The notes under the pieces: model-generated
Database searches by the model: none
What the model saw: only the letters and a program-made list of their open reading frames with translations
What the model was told of the DNA's origin: nothing
Assembly (NCBI GenBank): GCA_963169105.1
Contig: OY720641.1
Coordinates: 4,417,258-4,481,257, forward strand
Reading direction: 5' to 3'
DNA: 64,000 bases
Origin: Ceriagrion tenellum
Lineage: Eukaryota > Arthropoda > Insecta > Odonata > Coenagrionidae
Translations under genes and position numbers: made by a program
Part shown: piece by piece, positions 1 to 12,431 of the stretch
How positions within the stretch are numbered: position 1 is the stretch's first letter
Layout of the letters: the number at the start of each line of letters is the position of its first letter

Positions 1-1349
1 ATATTGTAATACTTCGATTGTATCTGTACAGATTTTCTTTTAGACTCAAAATAACAAATTATTCATTTTACTTATTGTTGCTTACATCTATCACGATGTC
101 ATACCGATTTCAGCATTGGAAAACACTCGTTTCATTAACATTCAGTGAAAATTTCGAATATCACGCCAAAAATTCATGTCACAATATGATTAAATTTGGG
201 AGAAACTTTAATACATAACCTTAATAATATTCCAATTACTGCTTGAATGGTGTGTGTCTACGAAATAGATGAATTTCAATGAAATTTGGTCGAAAAATCT
301 CATTTAGGTACTTAAAATATTTTTAAAGCATGCACTCTGTGACCCACGATTTCCGCTCGTGTCATTTGAAGCCCCACTCCATTTAGCATGCACACAATGT
401 GCCACATACTATAGCGGAAAGCCGGAGCACATTACTTTAAAAGTGTGAGCTACAGTCAGAGCGCAGAAAATTGTGATGAAATGGTGGTGAAACATGAAGG
501 CCGTCGCCTGCGTTTTCGAAGCGTGAAGTTATGGTTGGTAAGGGTTGTATGGAAGGGATTGGCTAAAGAACAGTGGGGAAGGAGAGGTCATATTTAGCGA
601 CGCTATGGGGTCAGGGAACTGTCACTGTAGAGGGCCACCTACATTTGCAGAACATACCTATGTAAGTGGAAATAATAGGCTTTCTATATTTAACAGATAG
701 GCGTGAACACTTTATATTTCACGCAGAAGATTCGCTGCAACAGCAGAAACAGAGCGAGAAACATTTCTGTGCGAGACGTCATCTTTCATGCCTTTATTAT
801 CTTATTACGTATCTCTTATTCACTTCGTATTTCGTGGGTAGTTTTCTAGCACACATATCCTTTTTTCATGGCAAGTGTACTATCACCTCTATCCAACCCC
901 CTTTCCTGGGCTTTCAGGATCACATCCTCCAAATCACCCTCAAACCTTAATGATTGCGATTCCTCCAGTTATCTTAGCTCATTGTGCTGTAGCCTCGGAG
1001 TTTTTAGCGGCTCCAAACCCAGTCAATTCAATAGATGTATCACACTCCATGTATCCTCATAGCAGTTTACAACATTGAACTTACAAAGGGGACTGCATTT
1101 CTCCGGCTACATAATTCTTCTTCAGTCAATTCAGATTCAGAGTCAGATACAATATTCTTCAGTCGAACCTGCGGAATAGTTGGTGAAATAATACCCTTTA
1201 GATAGAACGTGTAAGGATACCCAAAAACTGGAATATTCAGCCTCCGTTAAATGTCACTTTAAACGTGCATCACCAATTGCAGTCGGTAATCGTACGCATT
1301 AACGGATTAAAGTGTCACGCTAGAGGAAAACGGACATAGTAGCAAAGAT
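1..1349. other. AT-rich non-coding stretch, nothing assignable
   Basis: No gene, RNA or repeat was recognised here. The open frames are short (60-94 codons), overlap one another in different frames and resemble no family I know. Around 330-480 there is a repeated word (agcatgcac, seen twice about 60 bases apart), but no clear element boundary. Confidence 0.5.
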
Positions 1350-1890
1350 ATACGGAAGAGAATCTTGCTAGCCGAGGAGGCGTTTAATAATTGAAGGGAG
1401 CTGATGACGGGGACCTTGGGTAAGGACGTGAAGAAGAGGCTGTTGAAGAGCTTGATATGGAGCGTAGCGTTGTATATGGCAGAAACGTGGACCCTGAGAA
1501 AGGAGGACGAGAATAGGTTGCAGGCATTTGAGTTGTGGGTGTGGAGGATGGAGAAGGATAGGTGGACAGAAAGGGAGACAAACGAGGAAGTGCTTGAGAT
1601 GGTGGGTGAGGAAAGGAAACTTTTGAATGAAATCCGGGATAGGCGGAGTAGATGGCTGAAGGAGGTTATAAAGGGCGATGGGTTGCTGAAGAGTGTGATA
1701 GAGGGAAGGATGTTGGGCAAGCGGGGAAGGGGAAGAAAGAGAATAGGTTTCGTGGACGGAATGCAGAAGGGTAGATCGTATGCTGAGATGAAAAAGGATA
1801 TACTGGAGGGGAATGGGCCCCTGAATGTGTTGCGGACCGGGAGGAGATTCTCTGACATTCAACAAAACCTATCTTAACTGGTAGAATACT
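1350..1890 (+). mobile_element. LINE 3' fragment, reverse-transcriptase C-terminal region (family 1)
   Basis: This is a 5'-truncated non-LTR retrotransposon. The longest intact frame, 1404-1877, is 157 codons and carries the post-catalytic C-terminal part of a LINE reverse transcriptase. The landmarks are SLIWSVALYMAETWTLRKED, then TNEEVLEMVGE, RRSRWLKEVIKGDGLLK and a basic GKRGRGRKR stretch. Homology starts upstream in the same frame at about 1359 (RILLAEEAFNN) and is broken by a TGA at 1392-1394, so the copy is dead. The catalytic fingers/palm (FADD-type) lie outside the copy. A sister copy lies at 28444-28985 on the other strand, with matching sequence through the stop codon and into the 3' flank. 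An open frame of 183 codons on the opposite strand is only a shadow. The clade (RTE/CR1/I-like) is not resolved. Confidence 0.85.
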
Positions 1891-4800
1891 CGAAAAAAAT
1901 CGTACGCAGTTAAGAGGTAGAGCGTGCTTGACGGACGGTTACTCTTATACTTCAAGTCTTGAGCGGTGAACAAGATGCCTTTTGTGTTCCCCTACGTGTT
2001 TAGAAATTTCTAGTACCTCCATTCCTTCCTTCGGGGGTATTTTTCTTAGACAATCTGAGAGGGTCGCCTTCTTCGAGCCATCTCCTCTCGTCTAGGACGT
2101 GTAATTTCGACGTCTGGCGTGAGTTGGGCGTTTTAGTCACGCGCCGTGAATGCGAATAGGCCATAATGATAACGTTTTTTATCGGTTCCCCTTGGCAAGC
2201 ACTATTTTTACCACGGGTGGATGGCGCTGGGGGCCCCCAATGAGCAGCCCTGGCGGCCCCGAGGTCGTCTCCGGCCCGTCATCCCCTGCGGTCTTCGAAA
2301 GCGAAAGGGGCCTAACACCCCCACCCCTCTTCCTCTCCCCAATATCCACATGTGACTAGAGCGACCGACTCAGACTGTGGCTCGACAACGCCTCATCCAA
2401 CACCTGGTCCATCCCCTCACCCTCTCCTACTGCACGTTTTTCGTGTTATCCCTTATCTCTCGTCGGCTTACTCCCACTTTTCTTCCCCTTTTTCTCCACT
2501 TGTTTTCTCGTTTCATCTTTACGTTTTTCTCTCTCTTTAGCCGCCGGTTTGAGTATGAGCACGATGCAGAATAGTCGAGGCCATTTTTCGAGGGCTTTTG
2601 AATGTATATTCTGGGGAAGTTTTAAATATATTTTTACTAAAAATATTTTTTGTACACAATCTCCTTCAAATTTGTTTTCTGTTTAAATGAACACAATATG
2701 GCGTGACAGCCGAATCCTGTCGATCGTTTTAAATAAAATATGGAAGTCATAAATTTTTATCTTGTTCCTTATGACGTCCTTCCACCAAGTGAAAGCTTCT
2801 AGTTTCCATATTATTTTTTCTCTGTTTATTAGATCGTGAAACAGAATGGTTTAAGGGGTATTTTTCCATTTTGAATATATCTAAGCACCGAAAGGTTATC
2901 TTAAAATCTCAGTATCCGTAACCGGGATGCTAAATTAACGGCCGCTATTGGTATTCGACAAATTAGAATTAAATTTTGTTTGGTCGTCAAAAACTACCGC
3001 GTGAGATATTTTGACAGCACGTTTGCATCATTAGAAGGCATGAAGCCCGTAGCTTATTTAAATTCTAGATCCCTGTGTATTCCATCGCCATATTTTTTAT
3101 CATAAATGAAACGAAATAACCTCGTTGCTCCCTGTTTGATCAATATTATTCTTAGCAGTAGAACTTTCAATGGTCTATTACGCTTCGCAGAATTTTCACA
3201 CCCCTTTAATCAGCCTAACTTAAATTTGTCGTATGTCCTCTTTTTTCCTTCCTGACTTCATGTGTTTTCTTTCATTACTTCTGTATCGGTCTTATATTCT
3301 CCCCATTCCTCAATATCTACATTAAATAGCTACCTTTTTTCTCCCAATCCGCCATTTTGTAAGATATATTTGCTAGCCTTCAATGTAAAAAGATTTCTCC
3401 GTCTCGCTCACCCGAATCTGAATGGGTGGTACTTGATGGGTTGATAAAGAACGTAAGCCATGCCTCAAATGAGGCTTACAAGGATGCTACTTAAGCGGCT
3501 CCTATTCTTGTTCATAAAGCGCAATGAAACGGATTGTGCTCCGGCAATCTGGAATGATCCTTTAGTTGAAAAATGTTTCGAGATGATAGAATTCTTCACA
3601 CGATTATAATAAAAAGAAGAATGAGTGTCCCAATATTAGTGCCATCTTACATTTGGTCAGGGCCTATCAAATTTGCCTAAGGATGTCAGGAAGCTATCTC
3701 GTGGTATTCCCTATCATAAGGTGCTACACATGCAAAAATCTTCAAATACAATAGAACATTCTCCAGATGCCTACTTAGAAAATATGTGAGTGAAATGAAT
3801 TCGTAGGCGGAGTGCTAACTGGTCACCTGCTAACCTTGACTTAGGAGTACACAAGAGTACACTTAATAATAATTACGGTCTCATTAACCCTGTTTATAAT
3901 CAGGGCTCTGCATCCTTCGTTAGTTAGCATGGTATACCCTCCTAAAACACTACATTTCAAAATCACCAGGACCATCAGTAAAAAATAGTGCCAGTGATTG
4001 ATGATAGATCTAAAGTCAGTCTCTATTGGGGTATATATGGTAAGACTTTTCCTCACCATCTTCCTTTACCCTGGCATTCTTGAAACTTCTAAATCATTGG
4101 CTGGCTTTATAAAAAAGTGTAAGTCTATGTAGTCTTTATTGTGGTGCATGACAATTACGTGACAGGTAAGCAGGACCTAGCGTCTCCATTGATGAGAGAA
4201 AATGTGTCTGTATAAAAAAAAATAATGACCGTCTATCGAAAGACGCCATTCCTCCCTTGTTATATGTAACCTATAGAGACGTCCCATTTCTAGGCGTGGA
4301 GGAATCGAAGCAATTGGGGGGAAAATGGGTATCTTCGCCGTCCCTAATGCTTGAGGAAACCTTATAACCACTTAGAAACAGACCTAATGTATGAAAAACC
4401 CCATCTGATCATCTAAGTCTTGGGAACAAAAGCAAGGTTTTAAGAGTTTTGTTACTCCTAAGAATAGAATCTGTGTGGAGAAAAACTCCCCTCAATAGCT
4501 CAATATTAACTACGGCTTTCAGTGTGAGCCGAATTGACCAGTCTCATATTTTTTTGTAGAAGAACTGAGAATTTTTTCATTAGAACGCGCTGGTTGAGTA
4601 GAGTACATACTTTGATGATAAGTGGAGATCGAGGTTTGACGTCGGGTACCTATCCGATCGTGAACTTCTGTGTCTGTCCATAGGGGTATCAAAGTATGGA
4701 GTATTTGTTGTACGTTCATGTATGCAGGTACCTTTACTTTCGATATCGTCAAAGAGGACCTCCTACCGCATTGGAAAGGATAGTGTGATCAGGCAATATC

Positions 4801-6104
4801 GCTCTTCCCTGTTATATGTATGAGTCACCCGAAATGGCTAAATTCTATCTTACACATAAATTAAATCTTACAAATAAAGCAGTTTTCCCGTAATCTGTGC
4901 GTGAGAAATAATGTATCTTGCTTGTTTATCTACCCAGCAGGATTTATATTGAATAAGGTACGCAACACAGAGTACATGGATAAGTAGTTGGCTCAGATAT
5001 TTTTATTCGAAAAAGCGCATTTATCTCCATTTTATATCGTAGGAGTTAAATCGTCGCCCTAAAATTTGATGCTTCGATTTTTTCATCCTGGTTTTTTGAC
5101 TCCGGTATTCATTTTCCATCCTTCATGTTTCACCATGCGTAAGTAAATCTCATCTGTCTTTTCTCAGTGCACGAGAGAGATATGTTATCTCATGGCGGAG
5201 GGAAATTCTTTCGTATTTATTTCCTTTCATTCTTGCTATCGCCTATCCCAGAAAGTCTTGTGTGAATATTGGACGTCTAATTAAGAGAAATCCTTCACCG
5301 TCGTCTTTTAAAGTACTATCCGATTCAATAGAATACAATTCTGACAAATATTTTCTCGTTACTCTATCAATTCTCGGGTCTGAAATGCTCTATATCAACA
5401 GTTTTTTATGCGTGCAATATCTTGATAGCACATTATAAATATATAGTCGACCTTCATGTCCCATTGCTTCCCCGCAAATAACTTCCACTGTTTTTTGCAT
5501 ACAGCAGTTAAACATTTGGATCTCTGCCGGTAGTGAATTATATTCTGTGGGACTTCCTGCCTAGATATGCTAGGAAATGTTTTTTGTTATTTTCTCACAC
5601 GTTCCATTTGTTTACGAATATTTTTTTATTTAAATCTTTATACACATTTCCTGAGCAAGCAATGGCAGTTCTTTCTCTTCAAAATATTTCCAAGTAGAAA
5701 TTCAGTCCCAGATGATATAATGATGAGCACATTTCAGTCAGCCTCTAATTCCAGAGTTAAATTATTTGTGTCAATGTATTAGCTGAGCTACTAACCGGAG
5801 GTAAATACTGTATAGTGTTAACTTTGCTCTTCAAAGTAATATACTATTTGCTAAAATTATATATTATCATGCATTTTGTTGCTCAACGAATTATTCCTTG
5901 CTTATTTTCGCTCTATTTTGTACACTTTCTTTGTAACGGATGGAAAATCTGTTGTATTTACCTCTTCGAGGTACGGAAGGATACTTTGCTTAGGAAATTT
6001 ATTTTTTTCCATTTATTTATTACTATTTCTTACCTTATTTTGAACAAATCCCGCACCCCTTTCCTTCTTTCCTTTTACCTTACCTTATATAAGAGAGTTC
6101 CCGA
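1891..6104. other. Unassigned sequence with a GC-rich patch near 2.2-2.4 kb
   Basis: Nothing assignable was found. The 2150-2420 patch is GC-rich with many CpG and C-rich runs, then a pyrimidine-rich tract to 2540. Its open frames (60-69 codons) look like composition effects. The remainder is AT-rich with no frame above 80 codons and no recognisable repeat, although a mobile-element origin too old to recognise is possible. Confidence 0.4.
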
Positions 6105-6110
6105 ATTTAT

Positions 6111-6158
6111 TATGCACCTGAAGATGATACTTATGTATTGAAACCCGGGTCGTGTGTA
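6111..6158 (+). ncRNA. Hammerhead ribozyme-like motif (type I layout)
   Basis: Read 5' to 3': stem I strand 6111-6117 (tatgcac); core CTGAAGA 6118-6124, which fits CUGANGA; one extra U at 6125; stem II gatac/gtatt 6126-6130 with 6135-6139, closed by loop ttat, with one G-U pair; GAAA 6140-6143; self-complementary CCCGGG 6144-6149 as stem III; UC 6150-6151 as the cleavage-site UH; stem I return strand gtgtgta 6152-6158. Stem I pairs over 7 positions, with two G-U. The family background is that such ribozymes with tiny palindromic stem III occur in Penelope-like elements and act as dimers. The extra U before stem II departs from the consensus, so activity is uncertain. The motif is followed by an AT-rich tail (6160-6215). 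Confidence 0.5.
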
Positions 6159-6215
6159 TTTTATGTGTTTTTTTGTGGTTAAGTCAATGTTATCAATAAA
6201 TATGTCTACCTTATT

Positions 6216-7701
6216 TTGCTTATTTTATTTTCGAGCTGATCTCTGGTGATGTATTTAGGTACTCGTAGTGTAAAAGGCCAAAGTCAGTTACCGACATTAA
6301 AAGTTTATTGTATTACAATTATTTTTTCGCAGCTATGCTCAGACAGATCTTTTGAGTCTCGCAATTATTCTCATCGTCCCGTTAATGCCGCTCAGATTAG
6401 TGGACGCGAGGGTGTCTTTATGACGGGGGTGTCCATGGAGGAGAGTGGTCTTGAGTGTGGGCGGTGGAGTTGAGGGGCGGGGGAGGAGGGGAAGAAACCG
6501 GAAGCCGAGGGTCTGGGAGTGGTGGCTTCGGGTCATCTGATGAGAAGGACGGACGCGTTTGATGAAACGAAGCCCTTGTGAACTCTCCGCATTCCATTCT
6601 CCATCGCTGTACATTAGGCTCCTTATAAAACCCACGGCGGCGCGCTAAGCAAGGGAAAGACTCGAATACCGGGACAAAGCGGCTGCCCTCAGTTCAGAGA
6701 CACTCTCTCCAAACGAGCGTCCCCGTCCCACCCACGTCCTTTATCTCTACCATTTAATCGATCCCGATACTTAATGTGAGGCCTTCTTCTAGTTTACTCT
6801 CCTCATTTTATTCTATTTAACGGCGAGACTCGACCTTACTTGGATCTAAGTCTAGGAGTTGCGGACAAAGATTAGTCATTGAGCTCACTCCGGATAACTT
6901 ATCTAGATATTTCCAGAAACGGTTTGACCTCATTCATTTAGGTTTTTTTATCCGGAGCAGACGTGGTGGAAATTACCCCATCATTTGTTTTGCGTTTGGA
7001 GATCGGCGCATCACTCGGCTGCCATGTTTGCCTACAAGGATACTCGAATTCTATAGTCATGTTTTCTCATTTACTTCTCCCTGAAATGCATTCCCTTTTA
7101 TGCATGTTTTACCAAATATTCATACCTTTTTTAATGAGTGTGCGGCTATCTTCGTTGGATTGATGGGTTTTTCTCCAACTGCAAACCCGACCCACATGGC
7201 TATGCCTGCCGTTAAAATTCGTTTCACTTCCACTGCTATTGTCACTCTATAGACTTCTAACTCCGTCGGTTCCTTTCTCTTTCTTTCCAGTGTGTTTTTG
7301 ATTTCCTTGCGGTTGAACTAAGCACGGAACGTTCGTATTCTGGTAAATTCTGGAATCACTCCAAGCTAAGCTCTTCATCTCATTTGGAATGTATCGCACA
7401 ATTTTATTTTCTACGGATTCTAGTATCCTGTAGTATTAATCGAAAAAGGCACACAACTTTGTAATATTCTGCACGATTTCGTGTAGTATAGTATATTATT
7501 AAGTAGTTTTTTACGATTGTGAATAAATTTATCTAATTCAAGGCCAAGATGGTTACAATATTATGGCAGTATCCATGAATTATTTCGGTCAGTAGTGTCA
7601 CAACCATGCGCAACACTATAGGCATGCTAAAATTAGAGTTAAGCTGTTTCTATTCATGTTTTTACCACCATTTAAGGCAGTTTGAGCAAAATATCATTTT
7701 A
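6216..7701. other. Unassigned; CpG-rich patch 6400-6750
   Basis: A GC- and CpG-richer patch (about 6400-6750) is embedded in AT-rich sequence. Opposing open frames (75 and 98 codons) overlap there and neither resembles a known family. No promoter motif is convincing. The rest shows nothing. Confidence 0.35.
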
Positions 7702-8266
7702 CCTAGAAGTCAATGAATTTGGTCTCATTTTAAAGAACAGTATATCGTCCTTTGATTGACACCAAAAATTGAACCCCTTACCTCATTACTTTCCGAGATA
7801 TTTGCCAAAAAATACCATTCCTTTTTTATGGAAAATGGTAGTGTGGTGGAAATGGAATGGTTTATATGGAAAATGGTGCCCTCAAGAAAGACCTTATATT
7901 GAAAATGAGGCATTCACTAATCTTAGACCTCGTCAAAAATCAACAGTGTGTAGTTTGTGTGTTTTCTCAGCTATCTTTGAAAATTACTCATATTGTCACC
8001 GCACTGAATTCTTTGGGATCACAATAAACCTTCCTTTTTGACGGAGTTTCAAACGTACCGCGTGGAAAAAATGAGTCAAGTTAAAGGCTTATTTAGATAT
8101 TTTCATTTGATTACTTACAATTTCTGTCATGTAAAACCATATTATTGCACCATTAATAATGCGATATTTGATTCGTGTGTCTCACAGTTGGTGAAATTAA
8201 AACGTATATATCGAATATGGTCTCTATTATGATCGGGGAACTATCTCGCTCACACTACCTTAAATG
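7702..8266 (+). repeat. Dispersed repeat R550, copy 1
   Basis: About 560 bp that align almost end to end with 58278-58815 on the same strand. Shared words include ttggtctcattt near the start, ccccttacc, actttccgagatattt, atggaaaatggt, aaaatgaggcatt, catattgtcac, aaaccttcc, tattgcacca and tatctcgctc or aatctcgctc at the end. The two copies differ by many substitutions and small indels, so they are old. No protein is encoded. In the second copy the repeat runs on into a LINE-type 3' tail, which suggests that the family is the 3' untranslated region of a LINE or a non-autonomous partner. Confidence 0.75.
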
Positions 8267-9840
8267 CACGTAAGTCAGTAATACAGTAGTTGTACTGGAA
8301 AACTCCACGACGTGTCGCTAGTACAAGGATGCGTATTAGAATGGAAGCATTAGGGAGGAAATCAAATGAACTTTCAAAACGATATCCATTTTTAGCACCG
8401 ACCAAATGGATCGAAGTCTGGCTAAAAAGTACTGAATAGCAGGGGGCAAGGGGTAAGTATAAAGGCTAGCCGCTGTCGAGGGAGGCTAGGTGGAAGGCTA
8501 TTTTTCCCTCTGCGTCCTCGTTCACCGCTTCTCTCTACGCTCTGTGAACTCCACTCTCCGCGGAGAGAGCGGAGTTAACGTGATGAGGGCGCCACCACAC
8601 ACACACCGAGCTAGTGAGACATTAATACGCCCAATGGGATGAACCACACCCCCCCCCCCTGTTACGCGGTCCCTTAAACCTACGCCACCCCAGGGGGGCT
8701 TTCCAGTCCCCCCCCCCTTTTCCCGCCTTGAAGCGAGAGGCAGGGTGAGGATGAGTCTTAGTCAAATAAGCACACAAGTGAGCTTCGTGTTTCGTGATGC
8801 GCTTCGCTCGGCTGCGTAAAACAAACCTAAAGGGAGTTGAAATTTTTTCCAACTTTTTCCTCCTCTCCCACTCGTTCCCATCTCGAGAGCATAGAAAGCC
8901 AAAGCCTTTGGTGATGCACTATGCTTTTCTGTCCCCCTAAGCTTCCCACAATCCTCTGCAATAATAGACAAGGAACTTCGCTCTTCTCCCTGAGATCCAC
9001 GGTTTCCGCTCTGGCTAATCGTGCGCACGCCCCCTGGGTTGTTAACGATGGCTACTTTGCTGCCATTGTTCCAGCTGCACACTTCACTCAAGTAAAAGCC
9101 AGAAGGTTACTACATTTAGGGGCATTAGCTACCCTGAGGACCTAGTGTTCAAGCAAGAAGAAAGAAACGTGAAGCCATAAGAATGTACTTCTAAAAAAAT
9201 CCACCTGGAATTTTAATTCATGTTAGCTAAAGATGCGGACTTCAAGACAAGAGTCAGTTGACGGTAGAGCACCATTTACTATAGAATTCTGATGATTCTG
9301 ATTCAAGATCGCGCGGCTACGTACCCAATTACTTGTTCAACAGTAATGCCTACTCATAAGGCAGAACAAGCTTTCCGCAGATGAGTTAGAAATCTTCAGG
9401 TAAGCATAACACTTAATCCCTCATTAGCAGCAAGCCACTGATAGTCAAATCTCTGGGAGAAATAGAGGATTAAGATACATACAGCTTGTGATCTTCCAAA
9501 AATTTTCAACCCAACTCAATGATGGTTTCATCTAGATAACCCCTCGCGAACGGTTGGCAAATCAGTAAACAACCGTTAGAGTTTGTGCTTTCTATCGCTG
9601 ATGACCATTCTTGGGCTAAAGTGCAAATGTTGCAGAAAGCACGAAAAGTATTCCATTCTTGAGCCCAAACTGTGTTAGCAAAAAAGGTATTTTTGGGTAA
9701 CTTGCTTTGAGAAAAGAATTTTTGACCGTGTAAATTAGATAAGGATTTGCAATTTAAGCACTGGATTTTTTTGGTACCTGCACTGATGACCGGCACGTCC
9801 GAAAAATAAGGCATCTTGAAACCATGCTAATACTTGCCTT
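8267..9840. other. Unassigned; C-runs and CpG-rich patch 8450-9100
   Basis: Two long C homopolymers (about 8648-8659 and 8709-8718) with further C and G runs between them could form a G-quadruplex on the minus strand. The overlapping frames of 74-109 codons on both strands have no recognisable domain. From 9180 to 9840 the sequence is AT-rich with one 102-codon minus-strand frame that I do not recognise. Confidence 0.35.
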
Positions 9841-9842
9841 TG

Positions 9843-9925
9843 GTAGGATTCAACCCTGCCAGTAATCAGCCCAATAGTTGCGGATGCATTCCAGCCTTTA
9901 ATACCAGGACTCGACCCTTCGATCG
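9843..9925 (-). repeat. tRNA-like SINE remnant with two B-box-like motifs
   Basis: On the minus strand two RNA polymerase III box B-like words occur about 60 bases apart: GGGTCGAGTCC (near 9904-9914) and GGGTTGAATCC (near 9847-9857). The family rule is GGTTCGANTCC. No convincing A box or full cloverleaf is seen, so this is at most a degraded tRNA-derived SINE and not a tRNA gene. Confidence 0.25.
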
Positions 9926-12371
9926 CTGCTGTATCTGCTGTGATGTATCACCAGGTCCTTCGTGACTACGAGTGGGAGGCCAGCTATCCCCTGACTCCCT
10001 CCTTCCAGTGTTGCCCATGCGGCGCAAGGGAATCTTTCTGCCTCCCCTTAATTAGCCATCTGTCGCGTGGGGGGCTGGTGGGTGCCAGAGAAAATAATCC
10101 CGACAGTCGAGGGTTCCCACAGATCATCGTGGACACAAAAGGCTGTCATACTCTCTCTATGACGCACTGGATCAAAAGGAATGGGATAGAGCCGGATTAC
10201 GTGCGAAAGAGAAAGCCTAATAGATCACCCGAGTTCTGCATCGTTCCCACCCATTTATACCAGGGATCCAGCAGGGCATTACAGCAGATATTCCTTTCTG
10301 TTCGTAATGAAGTTAGAAGGTTCACCTTTTTTGAGGGATAAGGACAGACAAAAAATCTCATTTTCCCAGGCTCTCCCTGATATTTTACGCAATTTGGACC
10401 ATGGGCAGGACTTTACGAAATGGTCACAGTTTGGGCCCATTATGGAATTCGAAATTTTTGAGGTTCTGGAGTCAGTACCAAGATGAGGAACCACAAAATT
10501 GCAGCTGTAATTAACTAACTGATTTCGTAGTGGCTAAGAGACGAGGAGGGAATGTATGAATATAGCCATCAACTGGAGCTAGTTAGTTAAGCAGTGAGCT
10601 TATGGGCAGATGTTTTAGGACAGTGGAACGATATATAATTTATCTTATTTTATGTTTTATCTTACTGTTATAGCAGCATATTGAACAACCGTTATGAGGT
10701 TTCATCATGTCTTTGTTGACATAATGGGTGAAAAAAGTGATGCTAATGAAAAAACCCTTTCTAAAAGTAGAGCGGTGGCTTAGATTTTTCCACGTTATAA
10801 TTAACTGGTTATCATGCAATTATCAATGGAATGACAATGAATTGCGGACACCGTGGCTGATACTAAATTATTGTGTGGAAAATACAAATATGCCATTTTG
10901 ATTTTAAAAAAGACGTGATTCCTCAGAGTTACGACTGATTCAATCTCTTTAAAAATCCCTTTGTTATCACCTCCCTGAGTTTCGTGTAGTAGTTTCCGTT
11001 TTCCTTATGTGTTGAATTTCTTGAATGTTTGACATTCGTGGATGTATTCGGTGCTGGTAAACAGCGGACGATACCAAAAGGACTCTTGTAATAGATTTCA
11101 TTCATTTTTGACCAGCAACGGACGTCTCTTCTTTTACCGAAACACACACTCCTCTTCTCCCCCATTACTCTCTCTCTCTCTCAAGGCTGGCTCATTTTTA
11201 ATGTCCCTTTATGGCGTCGTAAAACGAAGGAATCTCGCTTTCGGACGCCGAAAAAACGGAGCTTACAGCCCTCTGGTGTTGGCTGGACTTAGAAAAAGGG
11301 AGTGAAGGAGTCGCTCTGTGAGTGGCAGTGTTGTACGTGTGACGGTTGGAGCCCATCGGAGGCTCGTGGTGGCTGATGGGAAGCGTCGTGCTCTCCCAAT
11401 TTCCCTTTGGTGTGTTTGTGCGTGGGTGGTAGTTCTGGAGGAGTACGAGACCGGAGGGGGAAAGGGGGGGGGGAGGGAGGAGAATTTTTGGCGTAGCCAT
11501 GGAGACAGGAGTGGATAACGAGAGTGAGATGTCTTAAAGCGTGGGGAAGGATATGAATGGACGCAGGAGAAGAAACGTCTCTCCTAAGTTCCTTTCATGC
11601 GCAAATTTGAAAAAATCATATTTCATTCAAGAAATCTTGTACAATATTTATTGAATGCAAGATTTTTAGTGCTGGCTGACGTCATAACCGCGGTCATGCT
11701 CTGCTGTACTCCGACTATTTAATTTTCGTCCCTTGCTCCTCTCTCCTAAGCTTCTTTTCCTCAGCCTTATTTATTGGTCATATTTAATGTAATATACCTT
11801 GTACAAGAAGTTGGTGAATATTTCCTGATGTCCTAGTAGTAGCCTCGTTAACTCGACGAATTTTAAAGATTCAGTTTCGGTCTCGATTCCTCTTTCACAT
11901 ATACCGTACCAACCGTGAAAACCACATCAAGGGCATCGCATGAAATTGGGGGTAAGATTTTACCAAAATGAACCAATGTATTACAAATTTTATTAAAACG
12001 GCAAATATTGATACATTGGTAAAAACTTGCTAATGCAATTTAGAAGGTGGATTTACACCAGCATACTCTAGTGTCTGTGCAGTAAACGTCATGGAAATTG
12101 TGAGTTGTCGTATATTTTGCGACAAATAAATGCTCATAGATACAAAAATTACACAGGAAGCATCCAAATGAATTGTTAGAATTACATTTCAAATTTAGGA
12201 AAAAGTCTTAAGATTTTTAGATTTGTAGATTAAATTAAATAAAAATCAGCGTTTCCTTTGACATAAATAATTAGGTATTATAGTCTCTCCTTCTCAACTT
12301 TTAGGACTTGTCTTAACATTCGCTTTCAACACTCAAGAACAAGCCCAAATGTCGCGCATTATTTTTCATAC
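9926..12371. other. Unassigned sequence
   Basis: A 133-codon frame at 9940-10341 (+) is the longest unexplained frame nearby, but it has no recognisable domain, signal peptide or splice context. A CT microsatellite sits at about 11165-11182 and a G-run at about 11458-11475. The 11000-11520 patch is CpG-rich with opposing frames of 87-100 codons. I see no gene here. Confidence 0.35.
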
Positions 12372-12374
12372 TTA

Positions 12375-12428
12375 GGCTGCTATTCTGATTGAATTAGCGT
12401 TAACGCTATTTCATTCAGAATAGCAGCC
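12375..12428. repeat. 54-bp near-perfect palindrome flanked by TTA (mini-MITE)
   Basis: The two 27-base halves pair at 25 of 27 positions: ggctgctattctga and its complement form the ends, and tagcgttaacgcta (14 bp, perfect) is the centre. The palindrome is bounded by TTA at 12372-12374 and again at 12429-12431. A 3-bp TTA/TAA duplication is what PIF/Harbinger transposases make, so an extremely short Harbinger-type MITE is a reasonable inference. Only one copy is seen in the window. Confidence 0.5.
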
Positions 12429-12431
12429 TTA

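Noticed and set aside
1307..1865. Minus-strand frames of 165 and 183 codons
   Set aside because: They lie antisense to the LINE reverse-transcriptase frame and are serine/leucine-rich shadows of it.
9940..10341. 133-codon frame, the longest outside GC-rich patches and LINEs in the first 15 kb
   Set aside because: No domain, no splice or promoter context; expected by chance in 64 kb read in six frames.
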